DNA of 64,000 bases from Symsagittifera roscoffensis (GCF_963678635.1 NC_087064.1:37581716-37645715), one strand, 5' to 3'. Shown: positions 1 to 9,603, counted from the first letter of the stretch. Notes: generated from the letters alone by a model not told the origin. Made by a program: numbers and translations.

Positions 1-1130
1 AAAAACTTCGGATTGTGGTTATAATGCATGCACGTCAAATAAAAACACCAAAAAATATTACAGCTCCTTTTCAAATAATATCTTGTTTACACCATTTCAG
101 CAGTTGTTTCATTTGGCTTTTGAGAGTTCCAGAAAGGCTCTCTGGAACAGCGAAGAATGTTGTCTGGTGATATTAAAGTTATTGAAAAAACATTGAAACA
201 ATATTTGAAATTTTTCTAGAACATATCCAAAATTGCAGTTGTCTTATTCAAGCTGTTCTCCTTTTAAAACTTTGTTATGCATTTTTTAAATAATCTTACA
301 GACCGAAATTTTGGGAGAAAACATAACAAAATATAAGAAAAATTCTGGGATAGCGGCTTTCGATCAATCTGGGAGTCGATTTGAATTAAACGGTTACTAA
401 AAAAACTCATTAACAAGGCATGATAAAGCAATTTTGGAAAGCGGGACTAAGAATCCTTGAACGATATTATTGAAAAAACAATGACGCAAATAAATATAAG
501 GGTCAATTTGTATTTATTTTTGTTCCTTTTTTATTTTGATAAGATGAGCAAAGTGTGAAGGGACACTTGAATGTAGAGGGATCATGCTAATTGCACCGAA
601 GTCTCTTGAATTTTAATCAATTGTTTCATTGCTCCCATTCTGGAAGAAAATGAGGCACATATATGCTTGAGACATCATTTTTATTCCTTTATATATGGTT
701 ATTATGTTAAATTTCTGACAAAAAATAATCAATTTTAGTCGACTGTGATAGATAGAATACATTTTTTGTTCTGTTTAGGGTATGTTTGTTCCGACCATTT
801 AAAATGGGGAGGAAATTTGTATTCGGATATCTTGCAGTTTTTTTTCTCTTTTTTGACTTTTTTGTGTTTACCACAAATACTAATCGGAATGGTACGAGTG
901 ATTCGAACGACATTTAAAACTTTTGAAAAACTTTAATGAGTGTCGAGAAAAACCCAATTGAATTTTTTAATTTTTGGTTTTAGAAAACTTTTACCAAACA
1001 AGTCATCCCAATGGATTGAGTCATTTATATAAAGCCCGTTAAGTTTTGATTAAAACGGTTATAAGAAAACTCAGAAAGTTGTCCCAGCGCCGAGAAAAAC
1101 CAGTCAGCACGCTTGTTGTAAAAGGATAAG
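1..1130. other. Left flank without a recognisable gene
   Basis: AT-rich sequence with only short chance reading frames (the longest are under 70 codons, on both strands near 707-936). I see no known protein motif, RNA gene or clear repeat boundary here. It is the left flank of the LTR retrotransposon that begins at 1131. Confidence 0.6.
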
Positions 1131-1135
1131 CCATG

Positions 1136-1474
1136 TGAGATTTCCCTCAGTTTGAGTAGGGAAAAAGATGTTATAAAATCCAGATATTGAATTAGATATG
1201 ATAAATATATAGATAGAATAAAGTAACGAATAAATGATTAACGAATCCAGAATTGAATGTATAGTTTTAAAGGTATATTGTTTTCTGACTTGAATTCACA
1301 CTTAAGGCTCTCGCAAGTGACCGCTTCCAAAACTCAAGTGACAAACGAATTGGCTGGTGAGATTTGTCCTTGAATCAATTTACTGCACTATAAGTAAATA
1401 AATAAGATATAGTTAGATAAGACAATACATAAGTAAATAGAATATAATGAGGTACCGAAGGTCGCCTCATGACA
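1136..1474 (-). repeat. 3' LTR of element 1
   Basis: 339-bp LTR beginning TG and ending CA, identical by eye to the copy at 7879-8217. At its right edge (the U3 start on the minus strand) the sequence tgaggtaccgaaggtcgcct can form a small hairpin with a GAA loop. The core gtaccgaaggtc is also present in the LTR of element 4 (near 48468-48480), so it may be a conserved promoter-proximal or integrase-recognised site. A minus-strand CATTATATTC just inside is a possible TATA element, which is unproven. Confidence 0.96.
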
Positions 1475-1486
1475 CTTCCCCCTCTA
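1475..1486 (-). other. Polypurine tract of element 1
   Basis: Minus strand reads TAGAGGGGGAAG immediately before the 3' LTR, the expected position for the plus-strand primer of reverse transcription. Equivalent purine runs occur next to the 3' LTRs of element 2 (26951-26960), element 3 (42785-42802) and element 4 (48509-48520). Confidence 0.85.
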
Positions 1487-1606
1487 GAAAAAAATTTATC
1501 TTAGTATAAATTTTGGATCAGGCAGGAAGATGAGAGAAAATAAGCACCGGAATGGGTAAGAGAATAACCTAGTCAATAGGCTAGTATGGCAGAGTTTACA
1601 AAGTTT

Positions 1607-4600
1607 TTAAAGTTTATCATGCTCTTCCGTTCTCGTTTTCTTAAACGGAGTAGTTTGCTCCTTAGTCCTAGGAAACGGCACTTTCCGAACAATGGGGGTG
1701 AATGGCGTAGTAACTTGGCTGGCGAGTGGCGTAGCAGTTTGATCAGCGTTGTGTCGCTGTGACGAAAACTCCGCAGGGTCCGATTCAGTTACACTCTTAA
1801 CTGAATGGCGAAGAGGATCTCCGTAAAACCTCGTTGGTTTCTTAGACCGATTAGATGACCGAAACTCGCTTGAAGATTGAGAGGTATGATTGTCAACCTC
1901 CGTGTTGCCAGTATTTGCAGAATCCTCTGTCGCAGTCTGAGGGAACTTGTCTGAAGTCTGTTGCAGATCCTGGGGTGGTGTTACCGCCCCTGAAGTAGGT
2001 GTTAAGCCAGGGTGAGTTGAAGGATCGACAATCGGAGTGGTTGAAGTAGCGATCACGGGAGCCAATCCTTGAGGCGTTGAAACCGGTGCCTCCACTAATT
2101 CGAGCTGGGGGCCAGTGATCAATGAGTCCTCGCTCGACGACTCTGCTGTTAAGTCAATCACCTTACCCTTCGAAGGTTCAATTGACTGCCTTGTAGCTGA
2201 AGTGGTAGCTGGTTGAGATTGAGGCCGAGGAGCAATTCGTCGTTGCAAACGTTCTCCCACTGTGCCAGGCGTAGCTGAAATCTTAGGGAGATTAAAATTA
2301 TGTCTTAGGCTTATGTGATTTTTCCGATAAACTTTTCCTTTGTCGGTAATGTAAGTATGATCCGTAACACGAGTAATCTTGATTTTTGCTAATTTGAACA
2401 GAGGCTTTCCCGAATTTCGATCAAGGACTTTCCGAAAGATTTTGACTCTTAGAGGATCTTGTAAAACTAATTTTTCTAATTTACGTGTTTTTGAGAGTCT
2501 TTTAGGCCTCGAAGAGGACGACACGTTCAATCTCTGTGAATGCGAGAGTGCTGGAGCGGACGTATCACGGGCGTTGTCGTAGAAGCGTAGGGTTCCCTTT
2601 GTGATCCCTGTCTTGAGCGAGTTTGCAAGGTCGCTATTACGAGCCGCCAATTCACGGAGAAGATTCTGGCCTTGCTGTGGGGGCACATTTCGTTTCCACT
2701 GCTTCCAGGTGTTAGCTGCTTTTGCAAGGTTCTCCAGGGCTTTATACGGTTGACTATCCGCGATACGCTCACCCACGCCAAAGAGTGGCTTGAACTTAAG
2801 TGGGATTTCTGGGCTGTGTGAGGATCCTCTGGGTACCACTTTAGCCCTATCGCGGCTGTAATCCTGGCTTGACCGTTGCTCCGGAGTTAGGAGGTTCCTT
2901 TCAAGTCCTTGCGCTGAAGTAGGGGAATGAACAACATTATCACGTGCTAATGAAAACTCAGTATTAGGTTTCCTCCCAAAGTGTAACTCAAACGGAGATA
3001 CTTTTAACGTAGAATGCTTAGTTTTTCGAATATCGTCGATAATTTGTTGTAAAGTTGACTTCAGATTAGTAAAATTAGGATCTAAATTTTCTGTTCCTAA
3101 CTTCCGTTTTATGGTCTGGATCGATCTCTCCACCAGCCCACAACTCCGATGATCCCCCACCGCTGTGAGGATGTGTTTAATACCTCTCATTTTGCAAAAT
3201 TCTTTAACGACGTCAGAATGAAAACCAGATCCGTGATCCGTCCTAATGCTTTCTGGTATGCCATGATTACGAATATATGATCGCAAAAATTTGACTATTT
3301 TTTTCGCACTGGTTGATTTAGTTAACATCACCGAGGGAAATTTAGAAAAACGATCTATAGCGACTAAAATGTAGATTTTCCCCTTCTTATCATCTACCAA
3401 CGGACCCGCGAAATCAAGTTGCAATTCTTGATTCGGGGCTGACAAAGTTGGTAACGGCTTAGCTGAGTTATAGGTCGCAGAAGTTTTGATGTTCTTACCA
3501 AAAAGAGTACACTCCGGGCACTTTTCGCAAACGTTGACAATTTGGCGGTTAAGAAATGGCCACCAAATATATTCCGATGCGTCCATCATGGCTGCTTGGC
3601 CTGGGTGCGATCGATGCAGTCGGGTCAGGATAGCACTACGTAACTGTTCGGGAATGGCTAGTTTGTTGTCTATCAGTACACAGTTGTTTACTACCGCCGC
3701 TTTTGTCCAGAATTGGGCCATGTAGGTCCCCAGTTTGTTAAAGGATTGTACATCCTTATTAATTATTGCAGTCCTCATCGGTCCGAGGAACGGGTCTTCC
3801 CCTGTCAGTTCTCCCAGCAGATCCACATCAAATAGTCCTGGCAATCCGACCACCTTCTTCTTGTCCTGAGTAACTAGCGGTTTGTGGTTGTTGATAGCAT
3901 TAATCCCCATTCGAAGTACATTTCCTCTTCTGGCCCGCCTTGTCAACCGCTGCCTCCGACACTTATCCAGGAACTGAGTGAGGGCCTTTTGCGTAGTCTG
4001 TCCTCTAGTGACCACGAATCGTTCTCGAGAATGTCTCAGTCGGGCAATGTTCCGGGAACGTATTTGATCAATACGGCTCGGGCGATCCAGAGGGCGAATT
4101 GTAGACATCTTAGGTCTTATTTGACTGGAGGTGCGAAAGTTAGGGGAACTTGTAGAAAAGTTCTCGACAAAATTAAGGAGATTTGTTTGTTCAATCGTAG
4201 TATTTACAAAGTCAACAGTATTAGTAGAGTTATTTAGAGTAGAGTTAAGAGTAGTATTTTGAGAGAGATTATTTGAAGTATCCATATCGTAACTGATTTC
4301 TAAGTTGTAAGGTCGGGGACAATGAGTTTGAGCCAAAACTTTTGGTTTAGCGTATCTCATTTGCATACTGTGCTGTGATTGGTCGAGAGTACCAGAGCAT
4401 GAAACGTCGACCTCTCGCGGCGATGTTAAATGCTCACGTTTTTGCATACGAGAATATGATTGGCTGGTTGACTGAGAGCATGAACTGACGCCCTCTAGTG
4501 GCGAGAAGTAACGATGATTAATTTGCATATCCTTTTGGGATTGGTTGACAGATTGAGTACAGTTTGTGACGCCCTCATGCGGCAACGAACTGAACTGTTT

Positions 4601-7600
4601 GAAACAGTATGATTGGTCAGATGAATCGAACGTTGATTGGTCTGTTGTATGAGTTAAGAGGTAGCTAATGTTGCCTCCAATTTCACCAAGCGATCTGATT
4701 GGTCGGAACTCGTTATACTGTGAAATATGCCCCACCGGCACTATTTGAGGTTTAGACCGAGTACTAATCGAATTTAAAGCATTATGAAAAGCTTGAATAG
4801 ATTTAATGACGAATAATTCGTCATGCGACGATGGCAACGGTGCTTCAAAAGTCGGGTATCTAGACAAATAGTCGACGATGCCTAGAGAAGAACCGGGTAT
4901 ATGTTCAATGTGATAATCGAACGGAATGAGGCGGTCCGCCCAGCGAGAGAGTCGTGACTGATAAGATTTTTTACCATACGTTTCATTGAGGGCGGAAATG
5001 ATGGCCTTATGATCTGTCAGAATAACAAATCGTGTACCAAGTAAATAGGTACGGAAATGCTCGCACGACCATACAATAGCCAGAAGCTCTAACTCATTGG
5101 TACTATACTTGATTTCCGCGGAGTTTAGAAACCTAGAAGCAAACGCAATCGGGGCCCAAACATTTGGCTCGACTTCTTGTTCCAAACAGGCCCCCAGCCC
5201 GCTATGACTGGCATCGCATTTAAGACGTGAAGCTTTCGAAGCATCGTAGTGAAACAAATTAGGGATGTTTGCGATGAGGTTTAAGATCTTTTGAAACGCA
5301 ATAGTTTGCTCTTCCCCCCACAGAAAGGATTTCTTATTCTCCGCTTTTAGCGAAGCTCTAAATGCGACTGTGTATTTGTGCAAATCCGGTATGAAGCGTT
5401 GGAGATGATTGAGTGTACCCATAAACGATCTCAACTGTTTAAGAGTTTTGGGTGGCAACAGGGATTTGATTGCCTCTATTTTTGAGAATTTCGGGGCGTA
5501 ACCGTTTTCATCGATTTCGTACCCTAACCAGACTAGTTTATTAACTGAAAACTCACATTTACTAAGTTTCAACGCCCATCCTTCTTCATCCAATCGACTC
5601 ATGACTCTTTCGACTAGTACATTATGGTCTTCAACTCTTCCTTTAGTGACAACCAGTATATCATCAAGGTAACATATGACACCCTCTAATCCTTGTAACG
5701 TACAGTCCATCGCTTTCTGAAATTCCGTAGGCATGTCCGTCAGTCCGTAGAAACCAGTCTTGAATCGATATGTGCCTGTTGCCTCTCCGCACAAAATACT
5801 AAAGTTACAATGACTACTGGTTAGTTCCGATAAAGGTAATTGACTGAAAGCGTATTTAAGGTCAAGAGAAGTAAACCACACCTCCCCAGGTGTGTCTTTA
5901 GTTATAATTTGAGCCGCCGAGTCAATCAATTCATGCATATTAGGCATTTGATATTTGTTTTGCCAGATTTGGGCATTCATAGGTTTAGCATTCAGTGCGA
6001 GTTTTATAGACCCATCTTTCTTTGCTGTTAGGACTATGGGTGCAATGAAATGATCCGTTGTACACTTTTCTAACTTTTCAATGTGCTTGTCTTTAATCAA
6101 CTTTTTGATCTCAGCCGTGACCCGATCTTGCAAATGTATAGGGACTTTTCGGCCTTTAACTTGTCTGGGCACCAACGGGTCTTTAAAATTTGTGAATACT
6201 TTATGGTTTTTAGACCTCCCCAGTCTGCTGAATACATTAGGGTACCTGTTGACAAAGTGGTTCCTCCAGAATTTTGAGCTCGGATCCAATTCCTCATCTT
6301 CCTCGGCGTAACTAACTTCTGCCGGTCTGCGTTGCACCGTTTCAATTCCTAACTTCTCATGAAGGTTCAAACCAAGTAAGTTTCGGGTACGATTTTCGGA
6401 AACCAAGAAACACGCCTTATCAATCTTCCATCCCTTCGATGCAATAGGGATTTCCAGAGAACCAAACAGTTTAATTGGTTTCTTGTTATAATCGACATAA
6501 GTAACATCTAAAGGATGTCTCGCGATGTCCTTAAATTTAATGTTGGGGATCCGCTTCATGAGTATATCCGCCGTCTTCTTGTTTAAAAAGGATACGGGAC
6601 TTCCAGTGTCCACCGTGGAATAGAAAAAGGAGTTGCCGGATCGTAACTGAATGCTGAGGCTTCTTGGTTGTCCTCCCGCTGTCTTTAGAAGCTCCACATT
6701 GTTAATCTGCACAACGTCTACTGCCATGACCCCATATTCCGGCTCGCTGTCACCGTTTACGTCAATTAGATTACACTCTTGATCTGTGGGCGTCTCGTCG
6801 TTTTGTATCATGTTAACGCGTCGTCTCGTAGTGTTACACACCTTCGCAAAATGACCCTTCTTTTTGCAAGCATTACAAGTAGCTTCTCGAGCCGGGCATG
6901 ACCGGCGATGTTCTAAAGAAAACGGGTTGCCACAAAAATAGCATGGTTTGTTTTGATTTTGTCGTTGGTTAGGACGAGATACACCACCTCCCCGGCTGCT
7001 ATTTCCTTGATTCTTAAATTGTTGTACTGACGAAGTTGGTTCCTGTTTGACTCGAATAGAGTTTGTAGAATTGAAAGTAGCGTTATTATGCGGGAGCAAT
7101 TTCTGAAATTGTTCTGATGTTTTAGCCCCTTTCTCGTTTTCCAAAGCCAGTTGTAGAGTATCATCAAGATTAGCTTTTGCTCTGATTAGTTGCCTCTGAA
7201 CTTCCACATCGCGAATGCGGCCAATGAACAAATCTTTCAATGTTGCTCTTTCCTGATCGATCGGCCAGTTACATAACGCGGTTTGAGCGCTAAGTCGGGC
7301 ATAGAATGACGAGAATGAGTCATTATCCTGCATGAATATAGTATTGTATAGCTTAATCCTTTCGACTGTGTAGTCACGCTCTGCCTTGAAGACATCCTCA
7401 CAACACTTATGAAAATCTCTGAACGAGCTAGTATTGAGATCCAAATGAGGGTAGGAATCCAAAAATCGTTTTTTCCCCTCGTTTCCCAGAGCGAAGAAAA
7501 GTCGCGATTTCAACCGCGCCTCTGCCTCATGGTAACACCAGTTATTTCCAATGCGAGGTCCTTTTCGTCTCCTGTCTTGATTGTACTCGTCGATTCTTCT

Positions 7601-7879
7601 ATTAGCTGCTGCAATTCGGAGGTTCCTATCGGCCAACTCTGCGGCATTTTCATCTGCACTCGGTGCTTCGGGCTTTGGGTAAGGTTCATCCACTAACTCT
7701 GCTGGGGCAACTAGTAACTCCCCCGGTGAGATGTTATCTTTGAGACTCACCGCCAAAAAAAATTGTCCCACCCACGTCTCCCAAATGAAAGGTGGGTTAA
7801 CCGATGTTCTTGCCCAAAAGGGTGGTATTCCGAGTAGGTCAGTCCTGTCTTCATTCACAGGAACCGCTGGCTGCGCCAT
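1607..7879 (-). CDS. Gag-Pol polyprotein, single frame, 2090 residues
   Basis: Encodes the structural and enzymatic proteins of element 1. Visible in order: Gag about 1-310; a CX2CX7HX3C cluster at 313-328 and a canonical CX2CX4HX4C zinc knuckle at 335-348; aspartic protease with DTGS at 424-427; reverse transcriptase about 575-800 with the LDLKYAF motif near 672 and YLDD at 737-740; RNase H with Asp 889, Glu 929, Asp 956 and Asp 1003; a long polar linker about 1020-1330; integrase zinc domain H1422/H1425/C1454/C1457; catalytic Asp 1489, Asp 1548, Glu 1584 (35 residues between the last two); a post-integrase basic and beta-rich stretch about 1800-1860; and a Ser/Thr/Pro-rich tail with a KKPTRFYGDP motif near 2013. 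All catalytic residues are present. Gag and Pol share one frame with no frameshift or stop between them. The start ATG straddles the LTR/PBS junction and no other start is available upstream in the internal region. The stop is TAA at 1607-1609, about 120 bases before the PPT. Confidence 0.97.
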   Translation of the reverse strand: MAQPAVPVNEDRTDLLGIPPFWARTSVNPPFIWETWVGQFFLAVSLKDNISPGELLVAPAELVDEPYPKPEAPSADENAAELADRNLRIAAANRRIDEYNQDRRRKGPRIGNNWCYHEAEARLKSRLFFALGNEGKKRFLDSYPHLDLNTSSFRDFHKCCEDVFKAERDYTVERIKLYNTIFMQDNDSFSSFYARLSAQTALCNWPIDQERATLKDLFIGRIRDVEVQRQLIRAKANLDDTLQLALENEKGAKTSEQFQKLLPHNNATFNSTNSIRVKQEPTSSVQQFKNQGNSSRGGGVSRPNQRQNQNKPCYFCGNPFSLEHRRSCPAREATCNACKKKGHFAKVCNTTRRRVNMIQNDETPTDQECNLIDVNGDSEPEYGVMAVDVVQINNVELLKTAGGQPRSLSIQLRSGNSFFYSTVDTGSPVSFLNKKTADILMKRIPNIKFKDIARHPLDVTYVDYNKKPIKLFGSLEIPIASKGWKIDKACFLVSENRTRNLLGLNLHEKLGIETVQRRPAEVSYAEEDEELDPSSKFWRNHFVNRYPNVFSRLGRSKNHKVFTNFKDPLVPRQVKGRKVPIHLQDRVTAEIKKLIKDKHIEKLEKCTTDHFIAPIVLTAKKDGSIKLALNAKPMNAQIWQNKYQMPNMHELIDSAAQIITKDTPGEVWFTSLDLKYAFSQLPLSELTSSHCNFSILCGEATGTYRFKTGFYGLTDMPTEFQKAMDCTLQGLEGVICYLDDILVVTKGRVEDHNVLVERVMSRLDEEGWALKLSKCEFSVNKLVWLGYEIDENGYAPKFSKIEAIKSLLPPKTLKQLRSFMGTLNHLQRFIPDLHKYTVAFRASLKAENKKSFLWGEEQTIAFQKILNLIANIPNLFHYDASKASRLKCDASHSGLGACLEQEVEPNVWAPIAFASRFLNSAEIKYSTNELELLAIVWSCEHFRTYLLGTRFVILTDHKAIISALNETYGKKSYQSRLSRWADRLIPFDYHIEHIPGSSLGIVDYLSRYPTFEAPLPSSHDELFVIKSIQAFHNALNSISTRSKPQIVPVGHISQYNEFRPIRSLGEIGGNISYLLTHTTDQSTFDSSDQSYCFKQFSSLPHEGVTNCTQSVNQSQKDMQINHRYFSPLEGVSSCSQSTSQSYSRMQKREHLTSPREVDVSCSGTLDQSQHSMQMRYAKPKVLAQTHCPRPYNLEISYDMDTSNNLSQNTTLNSTLNNSTNTVDFVNTTIEQTNLLNFVENFSTSSPNFRTSSQIRPKMSTIRPLDRPSRIDQIRSRNIARLRHSRERFVVTRGQTTQKALTQFLDKCRRQRLTRRARRGNVLRMGINAINNHKPLVTQDKKKVVGLPGLFDVDLLGELTGEDPFLGPMRTAIINKDVQSFNKLGTYMAQFWTKAAVVNNCVLIDNKLAIPEQLRSAILTRLHRSHPGQAAMMDASEYIWWPFLNRQIVNVCEKCPECTLFGKNIKTSATYNSAKPLPTLSAPNQELQLDFAGPLVDDKKGKIYILVAIDRFSKFPSVMLTKSTSAKKIVKFLRSYIRNHGIPESIRTDHGSGFHSDVVKEFCKMRGIKHILTAVGDHRSCGLVERSIQTIKRKLGTENLDPNFTNLKSTLQQIIDDIRKTKHSTLKVSPFELHFGRKPNTEFSLARDNVVHSPTSAQGLERNLLTPEQRSSQDYSRDRAKVVPRGSSHSPEIPLKFKPLFGVGERIADSQPYKALENLAKAANTWKQWKRNVPPQQGQNLLRELAARNSDLANSLKTGITKGTLRFYDNARDTSAPALSHSQRLNVSSSSRPKRLSKTRKLEKLVLQDPLRVKIFRKVLDRNSGKPLFKLAKIKITRVTDHTYITDKGKVYRKNHISLRHNFNLPKISATPGTVGERLQRRIAPRPQSQPATTSATRQSIEPSKGKVIDLTAESSSEDSLITGPQLELVEAPVSTPQGLAPVIATSTTPIVDPSTHPGLTPTSGAVTPPQDLQQTSDKFPQTATEDSANTGNTEVDNHTSQSSSEFRSSNRSKKPTRFYGDPLRHSVKSVTESDPAEFSSQRHNADQTATPLASQVTTPFTPIVRKVPFPRTKEQTTPFKKTRTEEHDKL
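4359..4704 (-). promoter_or_regulatory. CCAAT/octamer array inside the pol linker; 81-bp tandem repeats
   Basis: Within the RNase H-integrase linker. On the plus strand GATTGGT/C occurs at 4377, 4458, 4539, 4611, 4635 and 4697, which is CCAAT in the sense of the element. ATTTGCAT lies at 4359-4366 and 4521-4528, with TTTTGCAT at 4440-4447. Octamer and CCAAT both recur exactly every 81 bases, as does a CCTCT/CCTCA...GCGG word at 4411, 4492 and 4573. The unit is 27 codons long and encodes repeats with a (D/N/S)QS...MQ pattern. Known biology: CCAAT binds NF-Y and ATGCAAAT binds POU proteins. Function as an enhancer is my inference. One CCAAT copy (4697-4704) is read in a different frame from the others, which argues that the DNA word, not only the peptide, is retained. 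Confidence 0.5.
7866..7878 (-). other. Primer-binding site of element 1
   Basis: Minus strand TGGCGCAGCCAGC directly follows the 5' LTR. TGG pairs with the tRNA CCA end. The following CGCAGC fits a tRNA with discriminator G and a GC-rich acceptor, as in animal serine tRNAs, and mag-type elements are known to use tRNA-Ser. The tRNA identity is inferred. The same 13 bases occur in element 2 (33201-33213), and element 3 has one mismatch (47262-47274). The site is also codons 1-5 of the reading frame. Confidence 0.85.
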
Positions 7880-8217
7880 GAGATTTCCCTCAGTTTGAGT
7901 AGGGAAAAAGATGTTATAAAATCCAGATATTGAATTAGATATGATAAATATATAGATAGAATAAAGTAACGAATAAATGATTAACGAATCCAGAATTGAA
8001 TGTATAGTTTTAAAGGTATATTGTTTTCTGACTTGAATTCACACTTAAGGCTCTCGCAAGTGACCGCTTCCAAAACTCAAGTGACAAACGAATTGGCTGG
8101 TGAGATTTGTCCTTGAATCAATTTACTGCACTATAAGTAAATAAATAAGATATAGTTAGATAAGACAATACATAAGTAAATAGAATATAATGAGGTACCG
8201 AAGGTCGCCTCATGACA
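7879..8217 (-). repeat. 5' LTR of element 1
   Basis: 339-bp LTR, the promoter copy for the minus-strand transcript. Its last base on the minus strand is the A of the Gag-Pol start codon. The next five bases, 8218-8222 (ccatg), repeat 1131-1135 and are the target duplication. Confidence 0.96.
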
Positions 8218-8222
8218 CCATG

Positions 8223-9060
8223 AAACTTTGATTTTACTCCAGAAAAAATATTGATAATAAAAAACCTCACAAAAATGTTGCCCAATTCGTCTATTTTTTT
8301 ATTGTCTAATATGCCTAAATTTTAGAACTCCGTCAAATCTTTTCATCGCACAGCGCACAAAAAACAACACTAATTTTAAATCTTTGATTTAACGCAACCG
8401 GATACCCTTTGTTTCGTTTGTCCTCAGTCAATTCAATCTTACTCAAGTTGGTTGTCAATTGCTTCATCTGATTTTACATTAACTCTGCGCTTTTAACTTT
8501 CTGTTTTTTCATGGTTAAAATCGGAAAATCACGCAAATCTAGCAAGAAAATTTGTCACTTTTTGCTAACAGAATATCAAGTTTTGATGGGGTCACTGTTG
8601 AATAGAAAAAAAACTAAGTTTTCGTGAAGTTGTTTGCTCATCAGTATTTTAGATTTTTTTTTGTTATTGCAGAAAAATCAAATAGCAAAAAAAACACAAA
8701 AGCAAAAACTGATTTTGTTGGATGGAGTAGAGAAATTTTTTACCTATGAAATTTCCGATCTTCATCTCTGCGACAGAGTAGATTATCTTTTCTGGTGATA
8801 TAAAAATTTTAAAAACGTTAAAGATATTTTCAAAAAATATTTTAGGAAAAACATTGTGAAAAACATACAATTTTTCACAATCTTATAAGTTTTTAATTCG
8901 AAACTAATATATCTGATAATTTTTGTATTCAAATTGGTTGTAGCAATTTTTGAGCTAAATCAATTTAAAATCTAGACAAAGTGAAAAACGGAAAAAAATC
9001 TAGGCGGGAGTAAGGAAGTTTTGAAAGCGGTAAAAAGTTAAACAACACAAATTAAAGGTA
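8223..9060. other. Non-coding AT-rich stretch
   Basis: About 840 bases of AT-rich DNA with long A and T runs. No reading frame beyond 68 codons, no motif and no clear repeat. It separates element 1 from the first copy of the HINE-like repeat. Confidence 0.6.
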
Positions 9061-9603
9061 AACAAGACTGCTCGTATCAGGGTGAAGCCCCGAATGTTCC
9101 GACTGCCTTTTAAGGTTTATGGAGCAGCAGTAATAGCGTTAAAAACATTAAATGAAATAAAATGAAATGAAAGATTTTTTTTTTTTAATTGAAATTTTTT
9201 ATGAAAATCATCCCCCCACACGCCATATAAAGTACAAAAAGAGAGATTTCGTTCCTTGTAACAAATCAATTATGGCAAATAAGCTTCGTTCAACCAATTT
9301 GGAACGATTTATAAGACGGATTAAATCTCCGCTTACGCGTTAATAGCGCGAATTATATCGCGCGTTAATTGTCCTAAATTGCTCAAAATGACCAAAATGG
9401 CAATCTTTAAACCCTCATAACTCTACGAAAAATTATCACAGGTGAAATATCTTTTCAAATGTAAGCTCAGGACAACAATATTTTTTGAATGATAAAAAAA
9501 TTCCGTCAAAAATGGCTAGTTAAAAAGTCGAAATTTGTCTGAAGAAAAAAAAACCCACCCCGAGCACAAATCTTCCGTTACTTTCGTACCGAAAGTCGGA
9601 ACA
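9061..9603 (-). mobile_element. HINE-like repeat, family A, full-length copy
   Basis: Reads on the minus strand from TGTTCCGACT (5' end at 9603) to GCAGTCTTGTT (3' end at 9061). It has the family's full set of marks: a near-perfect 5' hairpin around ACTTTCG...CGAAAGT, the clustered GCGCG/TTAACGCG core, the inverted copy AGTCGGAACA near the 3' end, and a 3' hairpin (cagggtgaagccccg, slightly decayed here). No coding capacity, so nonautonomous. Confidence 0.85.

Larger units (their letters stand above)
1131..8222 (-). mobile_element. Intact young Ty3/Gypsy (mag-like) LTR retrotransposon, element 1
   Basis: A complete LTR retrotransposon read on the minus strand. LTRs at 1136-1474 and 7879-8217 are both 339 bp and look identical base for base. 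The element is flanked by a perfect 5-bp target duplication, ccatg, at 1131-1135 and 8218-8222. A PBS abuts the 5' LTR (7866-7878) and a purine tract abuts the 3' LTR (minus-strand reading of 1475-1486). One uninterrupted frame encodes Gag, protease, reverse transcriptase, RNase H and integrase in the Ty3/Gypsy order. Identical LTRs and an open frame imply a very recent insertion that could still be competent. Assignment to the mag clade rests on the PBS type and domain order and is inferred, not tested by phylogeny. Confidence 0.97.

Noticed and set aside
3884-4237. 117-codon plus-strand frame within element 1, and other antisense frames between 1607 and 7879
   Set aside because: Shadows of the intact Gag-Pol frame on the opposite strand.
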